Positions 10,954 to 27,041 of a DNA stretch of 64,000 nt are shown piece by piece. Source of the DNA: Quercus robur (lineage: Eukaryota > Streptophyta > Magnoliopsida > Fagales > Fagaceae). The stretch lies in contig NC_065535.1 in the NCBI RefSeq assembly GCF_932294415.1, forward strand, positions 96,054,862-96,118,861, written 5' to 3'. The notes beneath the pieces were generated by a model. It did no database searches, had not been told where the DNA came from, and saw only the letters and a program-made list of their open reading frames with translations. Numbering within the stretch: the first letter of the stretch is position 1; each line of letters starts with the position of its first letter. The position numbers were made by a program, and so were the translations under genes.

Positions 10954-12065
10954 TGAAAGTTCAAAAACGTGTCTAAAAACACTTTTGAACGTTTAGACCC
11001 CCAAAATACAACTTAACCAAATCAAGCAATATGTCAAACAACAAGTGTGCGAAAACTTAACACATGCTATAATATGAAATTGGTTAAACAACTATCTAAG
11101 CCATAACAAAATAAAATCACGGCAGATAAAATAAAGGCAAAGATAGAGAGGAAGGAAGATGCAAACACAAAGACAACACGCGATGTGTTATCGAAGAGGA
11201 AACCGAAGTCCTCGGCGAAAAACCTCTCTGCCGCCCTCCAAGCGGTAATCAATCCACTAGAAAATACAATTGGGATACAAGGACAGCAATAGACCCTCCA
11301 AGCCTAATCTACCCAGTGCACCTAAGCCCTTCAAGCTTCTTGCTCCAACGAGGTTGCGCCGAACCTTTTTCTTTTCTAGCTTCCCGGATTCCGCTACTAG
11401 ACCGTAGCATCAACCAATGAAGATTGGCTCCTTCCTAACTGCTTCCCAGAACTCCAAACAACTGTCTCACAGAGATGATAATGGTGAGAACCAGGTTTGG
11501 TATAATGCCTCTCAAGGATTTGACAATGGAGAGGAAGAGAGTAAGGGAATTTGAAGAGACTCTAAGGTATAGATTGTGGATGAAGCAATCTAGTTTTTCT
11601 TTAGGGTTTCTCTCTTAAAATTCTCTCTAGAAGCTCCCTTTCAATCGTGGGTTAAAGGGGTATTTATACTGGAGTGGGAGAGGAATGTGAAACGTCAGGT
11701 TTTGGCAAAACAGGGGTGGCTCGCGGCTTGACCTCGCGGCTTGACCAAGTCGCGAGATCCAGTCGCGAGTTAACCGTATGGCCAGTTGTCCTGTTTTGTC
11801 CTGTAGTGCTCCAGCTAGCATGACTGTTCATCTTCCAGCATGCTTGGCACGTGTGCAGCTTCTGGCGGCTTGCAGCCGCGAGTCCACCCGCGAGTCCCAG
11901 CCGCGAGTCTCTGTTTTCTTGCACACTCTTGAGCAAACTTCACTCTAACTCACTCACTACCCTTACAACAAACCCACCTAAATACAGGGTTACTAAATGC
12001 TGAATTACAAGCAAATTTGGCACGGAATAAAGCCAATTAGATGGTTGAATAAATTCAACCTTACA
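10954..12065 (-). repeat. LTR (5' LTR of the minus-strand element)
   Basis: 1112 bp, about 98.6% identical to 6230-7341 by hand count. It carries the same minus-strand TATA box (plus-strand GTATTTATAC near 11661-11670) that would drive the element. Confidence 0.95.
11661..11670 (-). promoter_or_regulatory. TATA box of the 5' LTR
   Basis: Minus strand reads GTATAAATAC. It is placed inside the LTR upstream of the PBS, as expected for U3. The transcription start is not determined. Confidence 0.6.
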
Positions 12066-12400
12066 ATACTCATATCCCATTCAACATAACTAAGATCAAA
12101 ACAACCAACCAGATCAAGAAAAACAATACTCACTAACAAGATCAGTCAAGATTTGTAACAGTGCTTGATGGTGAAGGTGATGCTGCTGAAAGTGAAGCTA
12201 ACTTCGCTTCCAAAAAAGTTTCAAAACATTTTAGAACAACAATATATATTAAATTCCAATTAATGCACTAACAAAATATATTAAATTTCAGTTAAAATAC
12301 AAGTTAATAAATTTTAAGAACATTACATTTTCCATAATCTTCAAATAGCTCAACATCATCCATGGCTTGTCAAAGCGAAATTTGCACTGAAGATTGAAGC

Positions 12401-12413
12401 TAATTTTGCAAGT
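12401..12413. other. Loop of the foldback element
   Basis: 13-nt unpaired centre between ATTGAAGC (left) and GCTTCAAT (right). Pairing resumes immediately on both sides. Confidence 0.9.
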
Positions 12414-13660
12414 GCTTCAATCTTCAGTGCAAATTTATCTTCGACAAGCCATGGATGATGTTGAGCTATTTGAAGATTATGGAAAATGTAATGTTCTTCA
12501 AATTTATTAACTTGTGTTTTAACTGAAATTTAATATATCTTGTTAGTGCATTAGTTGGAATTTAATATATATTGTTGTTCTAAAATGTTTTGAAGCTTTT
12601 TTGAAAGCGAAGTTAGCTTCACCTTCAACAGCATCACCTTCACCATCAAGCACTGTTACAAATCTTGACTGATCTTGTTAGTGAGTATTGTTTTTCTTGA
12701 TCTGGTTGGTTGTTTTGATCTTAGTTATGTTGAATGGGATATGAGTATATCTTAGAAATTTGACTTCTGTTAAATGACTTGTTTATTATTGATTTTTCTC
12801 CCTTGGTGCTGTAGGTGGAAAATATTGGAGCAACTTTCACTTGGAGTTTGGAAATGGAAGCTCTTTTGTAATAACTTTAGCTTGTAATTCTGATGTTCAA
12901 TGATCTGGAGATGTCTAAAAATTTCTTCTTTGTTTGTGTTTGTGGGTTGGCCCTTTTTGTGTTATTTGGTTTACTTCAAGATATTCTTTTCTGTTTTTTT
13001 GTTTTTTCCCTAAGAGTTCATCTTAATATGTCTGGCAATTCTGCTACTGCCACAGACTTGAATAGGTGAATCTTCAATCTTTTCTCTTTTAATTATATCC
13101 TTGTTTTGATCAAAACATTGGGAGCCCAGATGGTTATTTTGATGGGAGCAGCAATGTTGATAGCAGGTTTCTGTACTAGTTATTAGGAGATATTGGTTGA
13201 ATAAGGATGTGTATGTGTTGAGAGTTTTGGCTGCAAGTTTCTAAACCTGCAGACTCTCTATGCTTGAATTGTATCTACCAATATTCCTTGAAATTTCCGT
13301 TGCCCAATTGTAGATATGCAGGTTTTGGTTCTTTGGGCTTAGATAGTAAAATTATTCTTTGGGCTTATTTGATTTTGGTATGGAAAATTGGGCTTATAAT
13401 TATTACCTTGGAGTTCTGTCAGGCCTGGTATAATTTTAACAGTTCCAATTGCATCAGTCCTCCATTTTTAAAAAAAAAATTTTATTAAAAAAAAAGTGTC
13501 CAACCCAAGACCCGACCCGAGACCCGGAAAACTGACCTGATTACAAACCCGATTTTTCGGGTCGAGTCGGGTTGGGTTTAAGGCAGTTAAACCCGATTTC
13601 TATCGGGTCGGGTTTCGGGTCACAGTAAACCCGACCCGACTCGATCCAATATCAGTCCTA

Positions 13661-14785
13661 GCAAGAAGGCTTAAAAAAAATATTATTTTATCTCTTTTGT
13701 TGAGTTTCGTGGCAAAGAGAAAGAGAGAGGAAGAGATAAAGAAATTAATAAAATAATGAATAGTGTTTGGCTAATGGAAAAAAATAAGAATATTGATGCA
13801 AAGTGTGTTGTGAAATTGTGTATTAAAATAGATAAAATAAGTTTTTAAGGTGTTAAATGCTAAAGTGGATGCTAAATAGGGATTGACATCGAACACAAAA
13901 ATATTAGACTCATTTTATCAGTTGCAACATCATGATTAAGAATGATGGGTTATACGCATGTCATTTTACATAGTCTGAGCGTTCACTATCCCGATGTTGA
14001 ATTATTGAGAATGATGGATTAATGCTGTCAAAGTTTTGGCTAACTTGTACAATTGTGTGTAATCGATGAAAAATGATAGGTTGCACAAGATAGTAGTAAG
14101 CATAAAATATTTACCATTTGCAATCTCAACAAATTCTAAAATTGGGTGTAAAACTAGTTGTGAACTGTAACTCTAAATTTAATTCGTTTACTCAGTCAAA
14201 TTGGTTCTTCTGCATATCAAATTTCCAATGTTCCTTTTTATTTTATTTTATATTATATAATATTCTTTAACTGCACATAATAATGATATGCCTAGGAAAT
14301 ATATGGCTTACTAGAGAATAAAGTGGGCTTCATGAATACCTTTACTTTTACCCTTTTCTAATTTTATAGCCATTTATTTTGTTCTACTCTTCTGTCCATA
14401 TCATCAGGAAATTCAAGACTCAAGTGCAATTATCACTTTTGACTTTTACCCTTTCTATCAATTGATATTGACAAGCTCTCCCTTTTGTTCATATCATCAA
14501 GGCTTGACGCACAATGTGGACAACCAACAAACAATGAGTGATCATATCATCAAGACATGCCATATGCACTCATTGATGGCTATACAAAGACCCATGACTC
14601 GGTCATTGTTAATAAACAGAGAAGAAATTATTTACCAAACAAAAAAACAAAATGGAGTACTATGTTGTGGGTTCGCAGTGGTGGAATTTATAGCTTCTAG
14701 AGTAGTTTAGTAGACATTGGAAGAGTTGGATGATGAGGAATTGTGACCCAACATCATGAACCACATGAACTTGCTCATTTCACAT
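13661..14785. other. AT-rich spacer, no gene seen
   Basis: Mostly AT-rich single-copy DNA. The 82-codon frame at 14462-14710 has no recognisable motif. Confidence 0.5.
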
Positions 14786-14881
14786 TTAGAGGTTAGAACT
14801 GAATAAGCCCCTAAAAGATATTCTTGATTGATTGGGACTTTCCACCAAAGCAAGTCCATCAATTCTATTTTATCAAATTCT

Positions 14882-14956
<75 letters not shown>

Positions 14957-14984
14957 GATTGATTGCAAAGATTTTGTTTTTTCC
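14786..14984 (+). repeat. Diverged direct repeat, copy 1, with (GA)n expansion
   Basis: Shares TTAGAGGTTA, AAAGATATTCT, GCAAGTCCATCAATTCTATT and ATTCGATTG in order with 17635-17801. Where the partner has a short GAAGAGA-like stretch, this copy carries a 67-bp GA tract. Confidence 0.8.
14886..14952 (+). repeat. (GA)n microsatellite
   Basis: About 33 uninterrupted GA units. Arg-Glu and Leu-Ser frames reported across it are repeat artefacts. Confidence 0.95.
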
Positions 14985-15010
14985 ATTGTGGTACAACAAA
15001 TATTGGATTA

Positions 15011-15012
<2 letters not shown>

Positions 15013-15047
<35 letters not shown>
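15013..15047 (+). repeat. (TC)n microsatellite
   Basis: About 17 TC units, 60 bp after the GA tract and complementary to it, so the pair could form a hairpin. Confidence 0.95.
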
Positions 15048-15050
<3 letters not shown>

Positions 15051-15416
15051 GCAATATAGCTTCAAGATTCAAGCCAATGTGATTCAAATATTACAGGGAC
15101 TCATTAACTTTCTTTCTTAAATTTATTTTTTTATTTACAAGAAGGTTGTACCCAATGGCCCACTAGCTTTTTCCGTTTGAAAGAGGTGATTGGTAGGTAA
15201 GAGCCATGTCCCAAATTTTAATTAGAGCATGATTCTCAGCTTAAACTTGTAGGTCTAAAATACTTTCATAAAAAATGTTTGCCATTTTTTATTATTAATA
15301 ATGTAAGAAAATAAATAAATAAAAAGGTAGTAGAAACTAGAAATACATAGTCTTTGGAGAGAGAAATAGTATAATTCTTAAACTGAAACATGGATTTAAA
15401 AAAATAATAATAATAA

Positions 15417-16342
15417 GGGTAAATTCCAGAAACCTACCTTGAGGTTTAAGGAAATACCAACCAGGTCCATGAGATTTCAAAATTGTCCACTATAGTCCAT
15501 AAGGACAATTTTATCCTAACGGAGTTAAACTTCTGTTACTTATTTTTCTTTCTCCCCCTCATCCCTTTGTTTCTCTGTTTCTCTCGTTTAACCTCTCCTC
15601 TCTTATCCGCCATCCCTTCACAAATTTTCCAAATTTGTTCAGCCAAGTTAGGTCCTCCACACCACTCTCCACCAAGCCTAACGCCGTAGCGACGTTCTTG
15701 AAGGCAATGGTTGGCGATGGTTGGCGATGGTCACACAGAGCGTGGGTCTACGGTGGTTTATGGTTTTGGTTTGTTGTTGTGGTCTCAAGTAATGGATTTG
15801 TGGGCTGAGTTTGATTTGCAGTGGGGGTGGTTGTGGGTTCCGATGGAGTGGTGGGTTTACTACAAGTTTTTTGGATTTAAGTTTTGTTGAAGGATTTGGG
15901 TTTGTTGCTGTGGATTTGGCTGAGTTTTGTGGCCAATGGTCATTGTGGGTTAAGATATGGTGGTGCTATGGTGGGTTTGTTGGGTTTTTTTGGATTTGGG
16001 TTTTGTTGCTGAGGTGGTGGTTGTGGTTGGCTGAGGTGGTGGTTATGGCAGAGGATGACGATGATTGGACGGGTGCAGAGGATGACGATGAGACCGCCTC
16101 AGGTGAACTCTGCTTCATTTTTTTTCTCTCTTTCTCTTGCTCTGGTTTTTTTTTTTTTTTTTTTCTGGATCAATTTTTATTTAGGGAGGGAGAGAGAGAG
16201 AGGGGTTGATATGTGGTGAGGCTTGAGAGGGTAAGGAAATGGAGGCATTGGACATTGAAGGGCCTCCGCTCTCAACAAAAAAAAGTGAGGGTTTGCTGGG
16301 TGTTTTGGATTTGGGTTTGTCTTTGCTCAGTTTGCATTTTCA

Positions 16343-16404
<62 letters not shown>

Positions 16405-16568
16405 TGAGCTAACAGAGGCTACCGTGAAGAGAGAGAAGAGAGAAGTTAACAGAGGCTAACGGTGATTAGGGACAAATTTGTCTTTAGGGACTAAAGTGGT
16501 CAATTTTGAAATCTCATGGACCTAGTCGGTATTTCCTCAAACCTCAGGTAGGTTTCTAGAATTTACCC
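15417..16568. mobile_element. Non-autonomous MULE-like element with perfect 9-bp TSD
   Basis: 1152 bp. The ends are inverted repeats of roughly 100 bp, starting GGGTAAATTCCAGAAACC on the left and complementary GGGTAAATTCTAGAAACC on the right. TAATAATAA flanks both sides exactly (15408-15416, 16569-16577); a 9-bp duplication is typical of Mutator-like elements. The inside is G/T-rich with a 132-codon Gly/Trp-rich frame (15811-16209) that shows no domain, plus a T-run and a GA tract. No transposase. Confidence 0.85.
16346..16401 (+). repeat. (GA)n microsatellite inside the MULE-like element
   Basis: About 27 GA units. Confidence 0.9.
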
Positions 16569-16577
16569 TAATAATAA

Positions 16578-17170
16578 TTAACATTCTCCTATATATTTAT
16601 ATTTATGTCTATTCTATAGTGAAAATTAGGATCTCTTTGTGTTCACTTTCTTTCCAGGCTGTTGAAAACAAGAATATTAAAAATGAAAATATTTCATAAA
16701 GGTACAACAACTCCTAATCTTTTATGCCTATGTGTTCATTCTTATCATTATCTATCTTCTATCCCCCTTTCCTTTGTGAATTATTTTGTAAATTCTCACT
16801 TAATTTAGAAGCTTTAATGCAAATGAATATGTAATAACAACAGATTAATATGTTAAGTATAATTTTTATATTAAAGTTTTCCTCCTCTAACCTAGGGTTT
16901 CTCCTTGAAGCCAAGGGTTTTGTAGGATTCGAGTCTTGGTAAGTACAAGCCCATATGGTTTTACATCTCACTTTAGTCTCAAGAATGTTATCTGACTTCG
17001 TGTTTAAGGGCTATGTGTCTAGGAAGTAGGAATGCCTCAAAGAGGACTTTACCAAAGTGTAATTGCGTAAAATAAATTCAACAAATGTGATGAGAATACA
17101 TAGAATGTGAAATCAAGTTGTCTTAACTAGGTTAATCATGACTATATTGCAATTCTATTCTTTTGTTTTT
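16578..17170. other. AT-rich spacer
   Basis: No credible frame, repeat boundary or RNA gene seen. Confidence 0.45.
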
Positions 17171-17428
17171 AATTATTATTTATAAATGAGTTTTAAGTTT
17201 TAACACTAAGGGAAGGGGAAAGGAAATATTCAATTTCAAACTAGTGACCTTCACTTCAGGAGGCATGGTTCCCAGCCAATAGTTCTATTCCTTGGGATTG
17301 ATAAATTGCATCTCATCCATCTTGCAATTGTTGCAGACAGCACACCTTATTAATCAGCAATCCATGATTCCAAATAGTACCTTTCAAGCATTAAAAAAAC
17401 ACTAATGGAAGCAAAAAGAAATGATCAA
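17171..17428 (+). repeat. Direct repeat, copy 1 (partner 18552-18779)
   Basis: Shared blocks include AGGGGAAAGGA, GACCTTCAC, CATCCATCTTGCAAT, ACCTTTCAAGC and AAGAAATGAT in the same order ~1.37 kb downstream. Non-coding. Confidence 0.8.
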
Positions 17429-17634
17429 GTTCTCTTCTATGTCTTTTTAAAGTTTTGTTCTGATTGGTTGGGCTTACTCAGGCTCCAGTTTTCTCGAACT
17501 TGTGACTAAAATAAAGACTGAAGACTAGCACTCACTGGTCAGTCCATTAAAATAATCAAGCTACTTATTTGGACCTAAATTAACCAATCACAGGCCATGT
17601 GAATTTGATCACTACAAAGCTAGAGTGATGGGCC

Positions 17635-17801
17635 TTAGAGGTTATAACTCAAAAAGCCCATAAAAGATATTCTCGAGACTTTTTAAACAAAAGGATATAT
17701 GGCGGACTTGCACCAGGGCAAGTCCATCAATTCTATTTTGTCAAATTTTGCAGAAGAGATTCATATTCGATTGGTAGCAAAAAAATTCGTGTTGTTCTTT
17801 T
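17635..17801 (+). repeat. Diverged direct repeat, copy 2 (partner 14786-14984)
   Basis: Same block order as copy 1, without the GA expansion. Confidence 0.8.
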
Positions 17802-18016
17802 CATGAATTCTAGGGATCTTGGATTGTTTGAACTTTCATTAATTCCTTCTTGTTCTTTTCTTTGTTGTGTGATTAGTGAAAATTCTCTTCATTATTGTTT
17901 ATTTATTTATTTATTTTCTTATATACATTGGAGTGGTTTATTTATTTTCTTATATACACCTGGAGTACCTAGTAGCACCCCTTGTCTAGTTAATTATTTC
18001 TTCTTCTTCTTTTTTG

Positions 18017-18246
18017 GGTAGATTTCATTCACACCTGAGGTTTGGGTTAATACCAACCAGATCTTAGACTTTTCAAAACTAACCAATTTGGTCCTTAAAG
18101 CCAATTTGGTCTCTAAAATAGTTGAGAAAAAATAACAAACTCTTTAAGGACTAAATTGGTTTTAGGAACCAAATTGATTAGTTTTGAAAAGTTTTGAACC
18201 TGGTTAGCATTAACTCAAACCTCAAGATATGTTAATAGAATTTACC
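18017..18246. mobile_element. Small inverted-repeat MITE related to the 15417 element
   Basis: 230 bp. The left end GGTAGATTTCATTCACACC and right end ...AATAGAATTTACC are inverted repeats, continuing through GAGGTTTG and TACCAACCAG-like blocks to near the centre. The terminal GGTAAATT and GAGGTTT motifs match the larger MULE-like element. The flanks are T-rich, so no TSD can be assigned. Confidence 0.65.
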
Positions 18247-18551
18247 ATTTTTTCTTTTCTTTTTTTCTTTTTTTATTTATATAAGGGTCTAGTGAATTGC
18301 TTAGTTATTAGTTATTAGAGAGAGAAAACTGCACACAAGCTTATCATCTATCATTTTTTTTTTTTTTTTGGGGTAAACTTATCTATCATATTGGTATATA
18401 GCAAGCGGCACATATTGCCCAGCAAAATTCAAGTGTGGAGAAAGCCCCACCAAACTTAATACTCATATAAAAATGTGCTAAAGCAGGATCAAAGTAAGCA
18501 TGTTCATCGAAAAAAAAAAAGGTTTAAGAACACATATTTCCCTCTTTTTTT

Positions 18552-18779
18552 ATTACTATTATTATTATAAATGAATTTATAACCTAAGGGCAGGGGAAAG
18601 GAGATATTCAAACTAACGACCTTCACAGCATGGTCCCGGTCCCCAGCTAATAGTTCCTATTCTTTGGGGTTGAAAAATTGCACCTCATCCATCTTGCAAT
18701 CCAAATAGAACCTTTCAAGCTAAAAAAAAAAAGGAAAAAAAAAAAAAAAAAAACACTAAGGAAGCCAAAAGAAATGATT
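18552..18779 (+). repeat. Direct repeat, copy 2 (partner 17171-17428)
   Basis: Same ordered blocks as copy 1, with an expanded A-run at 18721-18753. Confidence 0.8.
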
Positions 18780-19054
18780 TCAAAGATTATCATAGAATGC
18801 CAAACAGCAGTATATATATCAGAGCCCCCCCAAAAAAAATGCATCCATATTTGGTGAAATGCCATACGAGAAGGGTCTTGCACAAAATTGTTCGAGTTTT
18901 AGCCTATTCTCCAAGAGAAATACACTAAACCCCTGATGGTTTTATTTAAAATAGATACTGTTTTCTACTATTTCAATGAAAATTTTTCAAATTCGCTCCA
19001 TCAACCAAACTCTTCAACTTCTGACAAAATATTAGTCTAACCTAACTAAAAGGA
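18780..19054 (-). other. Probable 3' flank/UTR of cytochrome c
   Basis: AT-rich sequence immediately downstream of the cytochrome c stop. It would contain the 3' UTR and poly(A) site, but no exact site can be assigned. Confidence 0.4.
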
Positions 19055-23937
<4,883 letters not shown>

Positions 23938-23941
23938 TTAC

Positions 23942-23949
23942 TAGGGTTT
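23942..23949 (-). promoter_or_regulatory. Telo-box (AAACCCTA) upstream of cytochrome c
   Basis: AAACCCTA on the minus strand, 47 bp upstream of the ATG. Such boxes are common in promoters and leaders of plant housekeeping genes. Function here is inferred. Confidence 0.55.
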
Positions 23950-23989
23950 TTAGTTTCTAATTTTCAATAAGCTGATTTAAGCAGGTCTC

Positions 23990-26426
23990 TGAGCTCCAAC
24001 TACTATGGAGTTTTGGATTCCCATTTGACGTATCTACCCTTCGTTTTCTCGTTTAATTACACAGTCCCCCACTCGTCCACAAGCACACTCAGAGCAGAGG
24101 TATTAATCAAACCGCATCCAAACCGACCAAAACCATCCGCAAAATGAAATAATCGTACAGTGCCACATTATGCGGTGCGTAATGTAGTTATATGATAAGA
24201 AAACTGCACCGCATTCCACCCATATATATATTTATTTATTTTATATTATGTATATATATATTAATAATTTAATATTATATGAAGTAAGTGGTCAATCTAG
24301 TGTTAGTACATTCTGGTTTTATGTTAAAAGGACTTCATTTTAGTTATATACAAAATCAAAAGTTCGAAATATTATTCACTTTTTCATCTCATACTTTCAA
24401 TATCACAAAATCAAAAGTTCAATAGTTATAAATATACATATAGACATACATACACTATTATTTAAAGAGCTTCTTCTATTTGGAATCTTCAAGTTACATG
24501 TCCAAAATACTCTCAAATTCATTTGTTTATAAGATTCGTTTCTAAGGCTTAAATACTAATATAAAATTCAAAATACTAATTAGTTTACGAATAATTATTT
24601 CAAATTGTAGTAGGAATACTAATATATTTCTCTATCTAAACGGGAAAGTAATATATTTGTTTCACAAATCTTATAAACCGAACTATAGGAGAAATAGTAA
24701 TAAACAAATTTAATAAAAAGGAATATACTTTCTTACTTACCAAGAGTATATTTACTTAGTAAAAAAAAAAAAAAAAAAAGAAGGTAACATATAAAAGGTG
24801 TGTATAATATGCCAAAAGTCTTTTAGTTTAGTGCTTTTGCCTTTCTCTTCTATAAGAACAACTAAGGTTTAAATCCCCAACTTATAATAACAACTGAATT
24901 ATCTAAAAGAAAATATGTAATAGTTAGGACATATAGGTAGGAGCATTATAGCTTGTCTCTACTCGTGTATTTGTGTGAGGACTAAGGAGAGAAGTGTTCA
25001 CTTGTGATTTTGGTGACAACTTAATTAGGAGAATGAGACAATGAGTAACAATTACCATTTCAATGGAGACTTATGAGTATTGCTAAAAACACAATCAAAA
25101 TCACTAAGCATCATTATCATGATTAGTTTTAATCTTTTTCTTAACTCAAATTAAGATTTTAATTCAACAATCTAAGATACACCAGCCAAAAATTGGAAGT
25201 TTAGAGCAATTATTAGTTTTTATGTTATGTTGATTTTTATTGTTGTTGTTATTTTGTTTATGTTTATGTGTATTGTTATTGGTATCACTATGCCCCTAAA
25301 AGTACTCATTAGTTATATATATCATTGAAAACAAAAAATCTAACCATAAAAAAAATCCTTAACTCAACAAAAATATTTTGGTTAGCTAGATTTTTCCAAG
25401 TGTAAGTAGAAGAAAAGAATTCAACTTAATTCCAAGAAAGGTAATAAAAATAAAATAAAATAAAAATTGCAAGGGTGGGAGTTTATGAGGGGGCAGTTAT
25501 GAAGATGCATTAGTCTCATTAATATTACTAATAGGATGGCTTCCCAGAGTCATTACCCACCTCTTGGCAACCTTCATATCAAGGAAACTGAAAAAGGTGA
25601 AGCATGCAAATCCCAAGGTATTTCATCAATCCTTTTGGAAGGCCTCAAATCAAAAGGAACTAGTCCCACTGGGATGGAAATTGAATTTGAGATTGTTAGC
25701 GGGTGTAGGGTGTCAATAGATGATGATAGCTAGTGCATCAAGGTCTATCAGCAATTATCCTGAATCAAAACATTTTTGTTAGAACCCTAATAAAAGACTT
25801 AGAATCCCTAAGTGCCTCCATAATCATATACGCGTAAACTGCCATTTTCGAAAAGGGACATGAGAAGTTTATTATGGCGTTTACATACCAGTTACCATAT
25901 ATGCATGTTCTTCTTTTTTCCAGAAATAATCTTAAAGCATACCAAAAGGGCGTGGAAGCAATCCTATTAAGAATACTACGTTTTGCTGCTTACATCAGAT
26001 AGTTACTTGTTGTAATTACGATTTTGCTAATGAGTGCCAAATTTTCAAAAGTCAGTTTTATTTTGGACGGAATGTGTCTTCTATTGTTCTTAGCTTTTGT
26101 CATAATTCCATTGGTTTATAAACAAATAATTCTTTTTAATAGTGTGCTACTTTTTAAGAAGTCATTTTTTTATTTGCTTAGAGTTTTAAACATGTAGTTT
26201 TGTTTCTCCACAAAATTGTTCTTTTTTTTTTTTTTTTTTTTTTTAACTTTGAATTTGAGAAAAAAAAAGGGTCGGTTTTGTGTGTGTGTTGTGGATTGAA
26301 TCATGGAAGATGGATGGGAGTTATTCTATCCAATTGTTTTTTTTTTTTAATAATTTTTTTTTATAGATAAACCTATGCAATAGTTGTTATAATTGTATAA
26401 GTTTTCTACTTAAAAAAATAGAGATA
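23990..26426. other. Cytochrome c upstream region and AT-rich spacer
   Basis: Presumed cytochrome c promoter near 23950-24100; a degraded hAT-like CCGCATCC/ACCGAC block near 24110-24215; then AT-rich DNA. A 65-codon frame at 25536-25733 (MASQSHYPPLGNLHIKETEK...) has balanced composition but no recognised family or gene context. Confidence 0.45.
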
Positions 26427-26431
26427 ATAAC

Positions 26432-27041
26432 TGTAGGCTCACGATTTGCGTTAAACCGCAGTTGAGTTGGGTTCGCACGTAAATGGGCCCATACAATATC
26501 ATTTGTAGAGAGTGGGATCGAAGGGCTAAGTCATGTTTACCCGGCTGTGGTTTTTTTTAAGATATTTATGCATGGTTCCAATATATTTGCCTCTGAAGCC
26601 CTTTCTCCTTCCAGTGGGACTGGAGGAGCCCCCTTCTTAGGTTACATATTTTTTCTTTTATACTCGCATGCGTTCAATTTCCTTCGTCCACGTGTAGGGT
26701 CGACCCTTTCAAGACTGATACTTGTCCCATCAGTCTCAGACCTAAGTCATTGAGAGTTGTTGGTAAAGTTAATGGATAAGGCTCTGTTAGGCGCAGAGAT
26801 ATGCATGAGGATGGTGGCAAAGGAAGCCTTTCTTAGATATTTTAGGTTTCCCCTTCGTGCACGCCCCTTTACCTTTCTCCCCCTTTTTCTTGGGTCAGCC
26901 GAGGACTGCACTGTCCTCGGCTGCTTCTCCGGGCTAATTGGGCCATACTACTCTTGAACTCTGGCCATGACATTTTTAGGCTTGGGCCTTTGGACCCTTC
27001 ATCAGCAAACGGGCCTGGCCCGTCGATTATCGGACCCCACA
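26432..27041 (+). mobile_element. Solo LTR with 5-bp TSD
   Basis: 610 bp, TGTAGGCTCACG...CGGACCCCACA, flanked by ATAAC on both sides (26427-26431, 27042-27046). Related to the solo LTR at 53861-54620 (shared CATTTGTAGAGAGTGGG, CCTTCGTCCACGTGTAGGGT, GGGCTTGGGCC). It contains a TTTTATACTCG TATA-like site near 26655 and a strong 11-bp hairpin at 26896-26923. No internal region remains. Confidence 0.9.
26896..26923. other. Hairpin in solo LTR 1
   Basis: Stem CAGCCGAGGAC with perfect complement and a 6-nt loop TGCACT. A counterpart is in solo LTR 2 at 54475-54498. Confidence 0.85.

Larger units (their letters stand above)
6230..12065 (-). mobile_element. Non-autonomous LTR retrotransposon (Copia, Sirevirus-like), gag-only
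   Basis: Complete 5836-bp element on the minus strand. Two 1112-bp LTRs (TG...CA) differ at about 15 sites by hand count (12 transitions, 3 transversions) with no length difference. It has TSD ATACT, a tRNA-Met type PBS next to the right LTR and a polypurine tract next to the left LTR. The only substantial ORF is gag-like with two CCHC knuckles. No protease, integrase, RT or RNase H motif is visible in the 3.6 kb internal region, so mobilisation would need an autonomous relative. Repeated polypurine tracts and CpG-rich palindromic motifs recall Sireviruses; that lineage placement is an inference. Confidence 0.92.
5342..13660. mobile_element. Giant foldback (inverted-repeat) element, interrupted by an LTR retrotransposon
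   Basis: The left arm is 5342-6229 plus 12071-12400. The right arm is 12414-13660. They are reverse complements of each other with scattered substitutions and small indels, around a 13-nt loop at 12401-12413. Outer tips are TAGGACTGATATTGG and its complement, followed by GGGTCGG-type subterminal repeats as seen in many plant hAT elements. I found no convincing 8-bp target duplication (tttgaaac versus gcaagaag), so the superfamily is open. The arms hold no recognisable gene, although a stretch near 13030-13175 reads like short exon fragments flanking a GT donor. The LTR element at 6230-12065 sits cleanly in the left arm; removing it with one TSD copy restores the palindrome. Confidence 0.88.

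Noticed and set aside
14707..15120. Several Arg-Glu or Leu-Ser repeat frames
   Set aside because: They are translations of GA/TC microsatellites.
15811..16209. 132-codon Gly/Trp-rich frame in the MULE-like element
   Set aside because: Low complexity, no domain, ends in a T-run and GA tract; probably chance within G/T-rich cargo.
23942..23949. Interstitial telomere repeat
   Set aside because: A single AAACCCTA motif is a promoter telo-box, not a telomeric array.
25536..25733. 65-codon frame MASQSHYPPLGNLHIKETEK...
   Set aside because: Composition is plausible, but no family, splice context or conservation could be shown. Mentioned only in the spacer entry.
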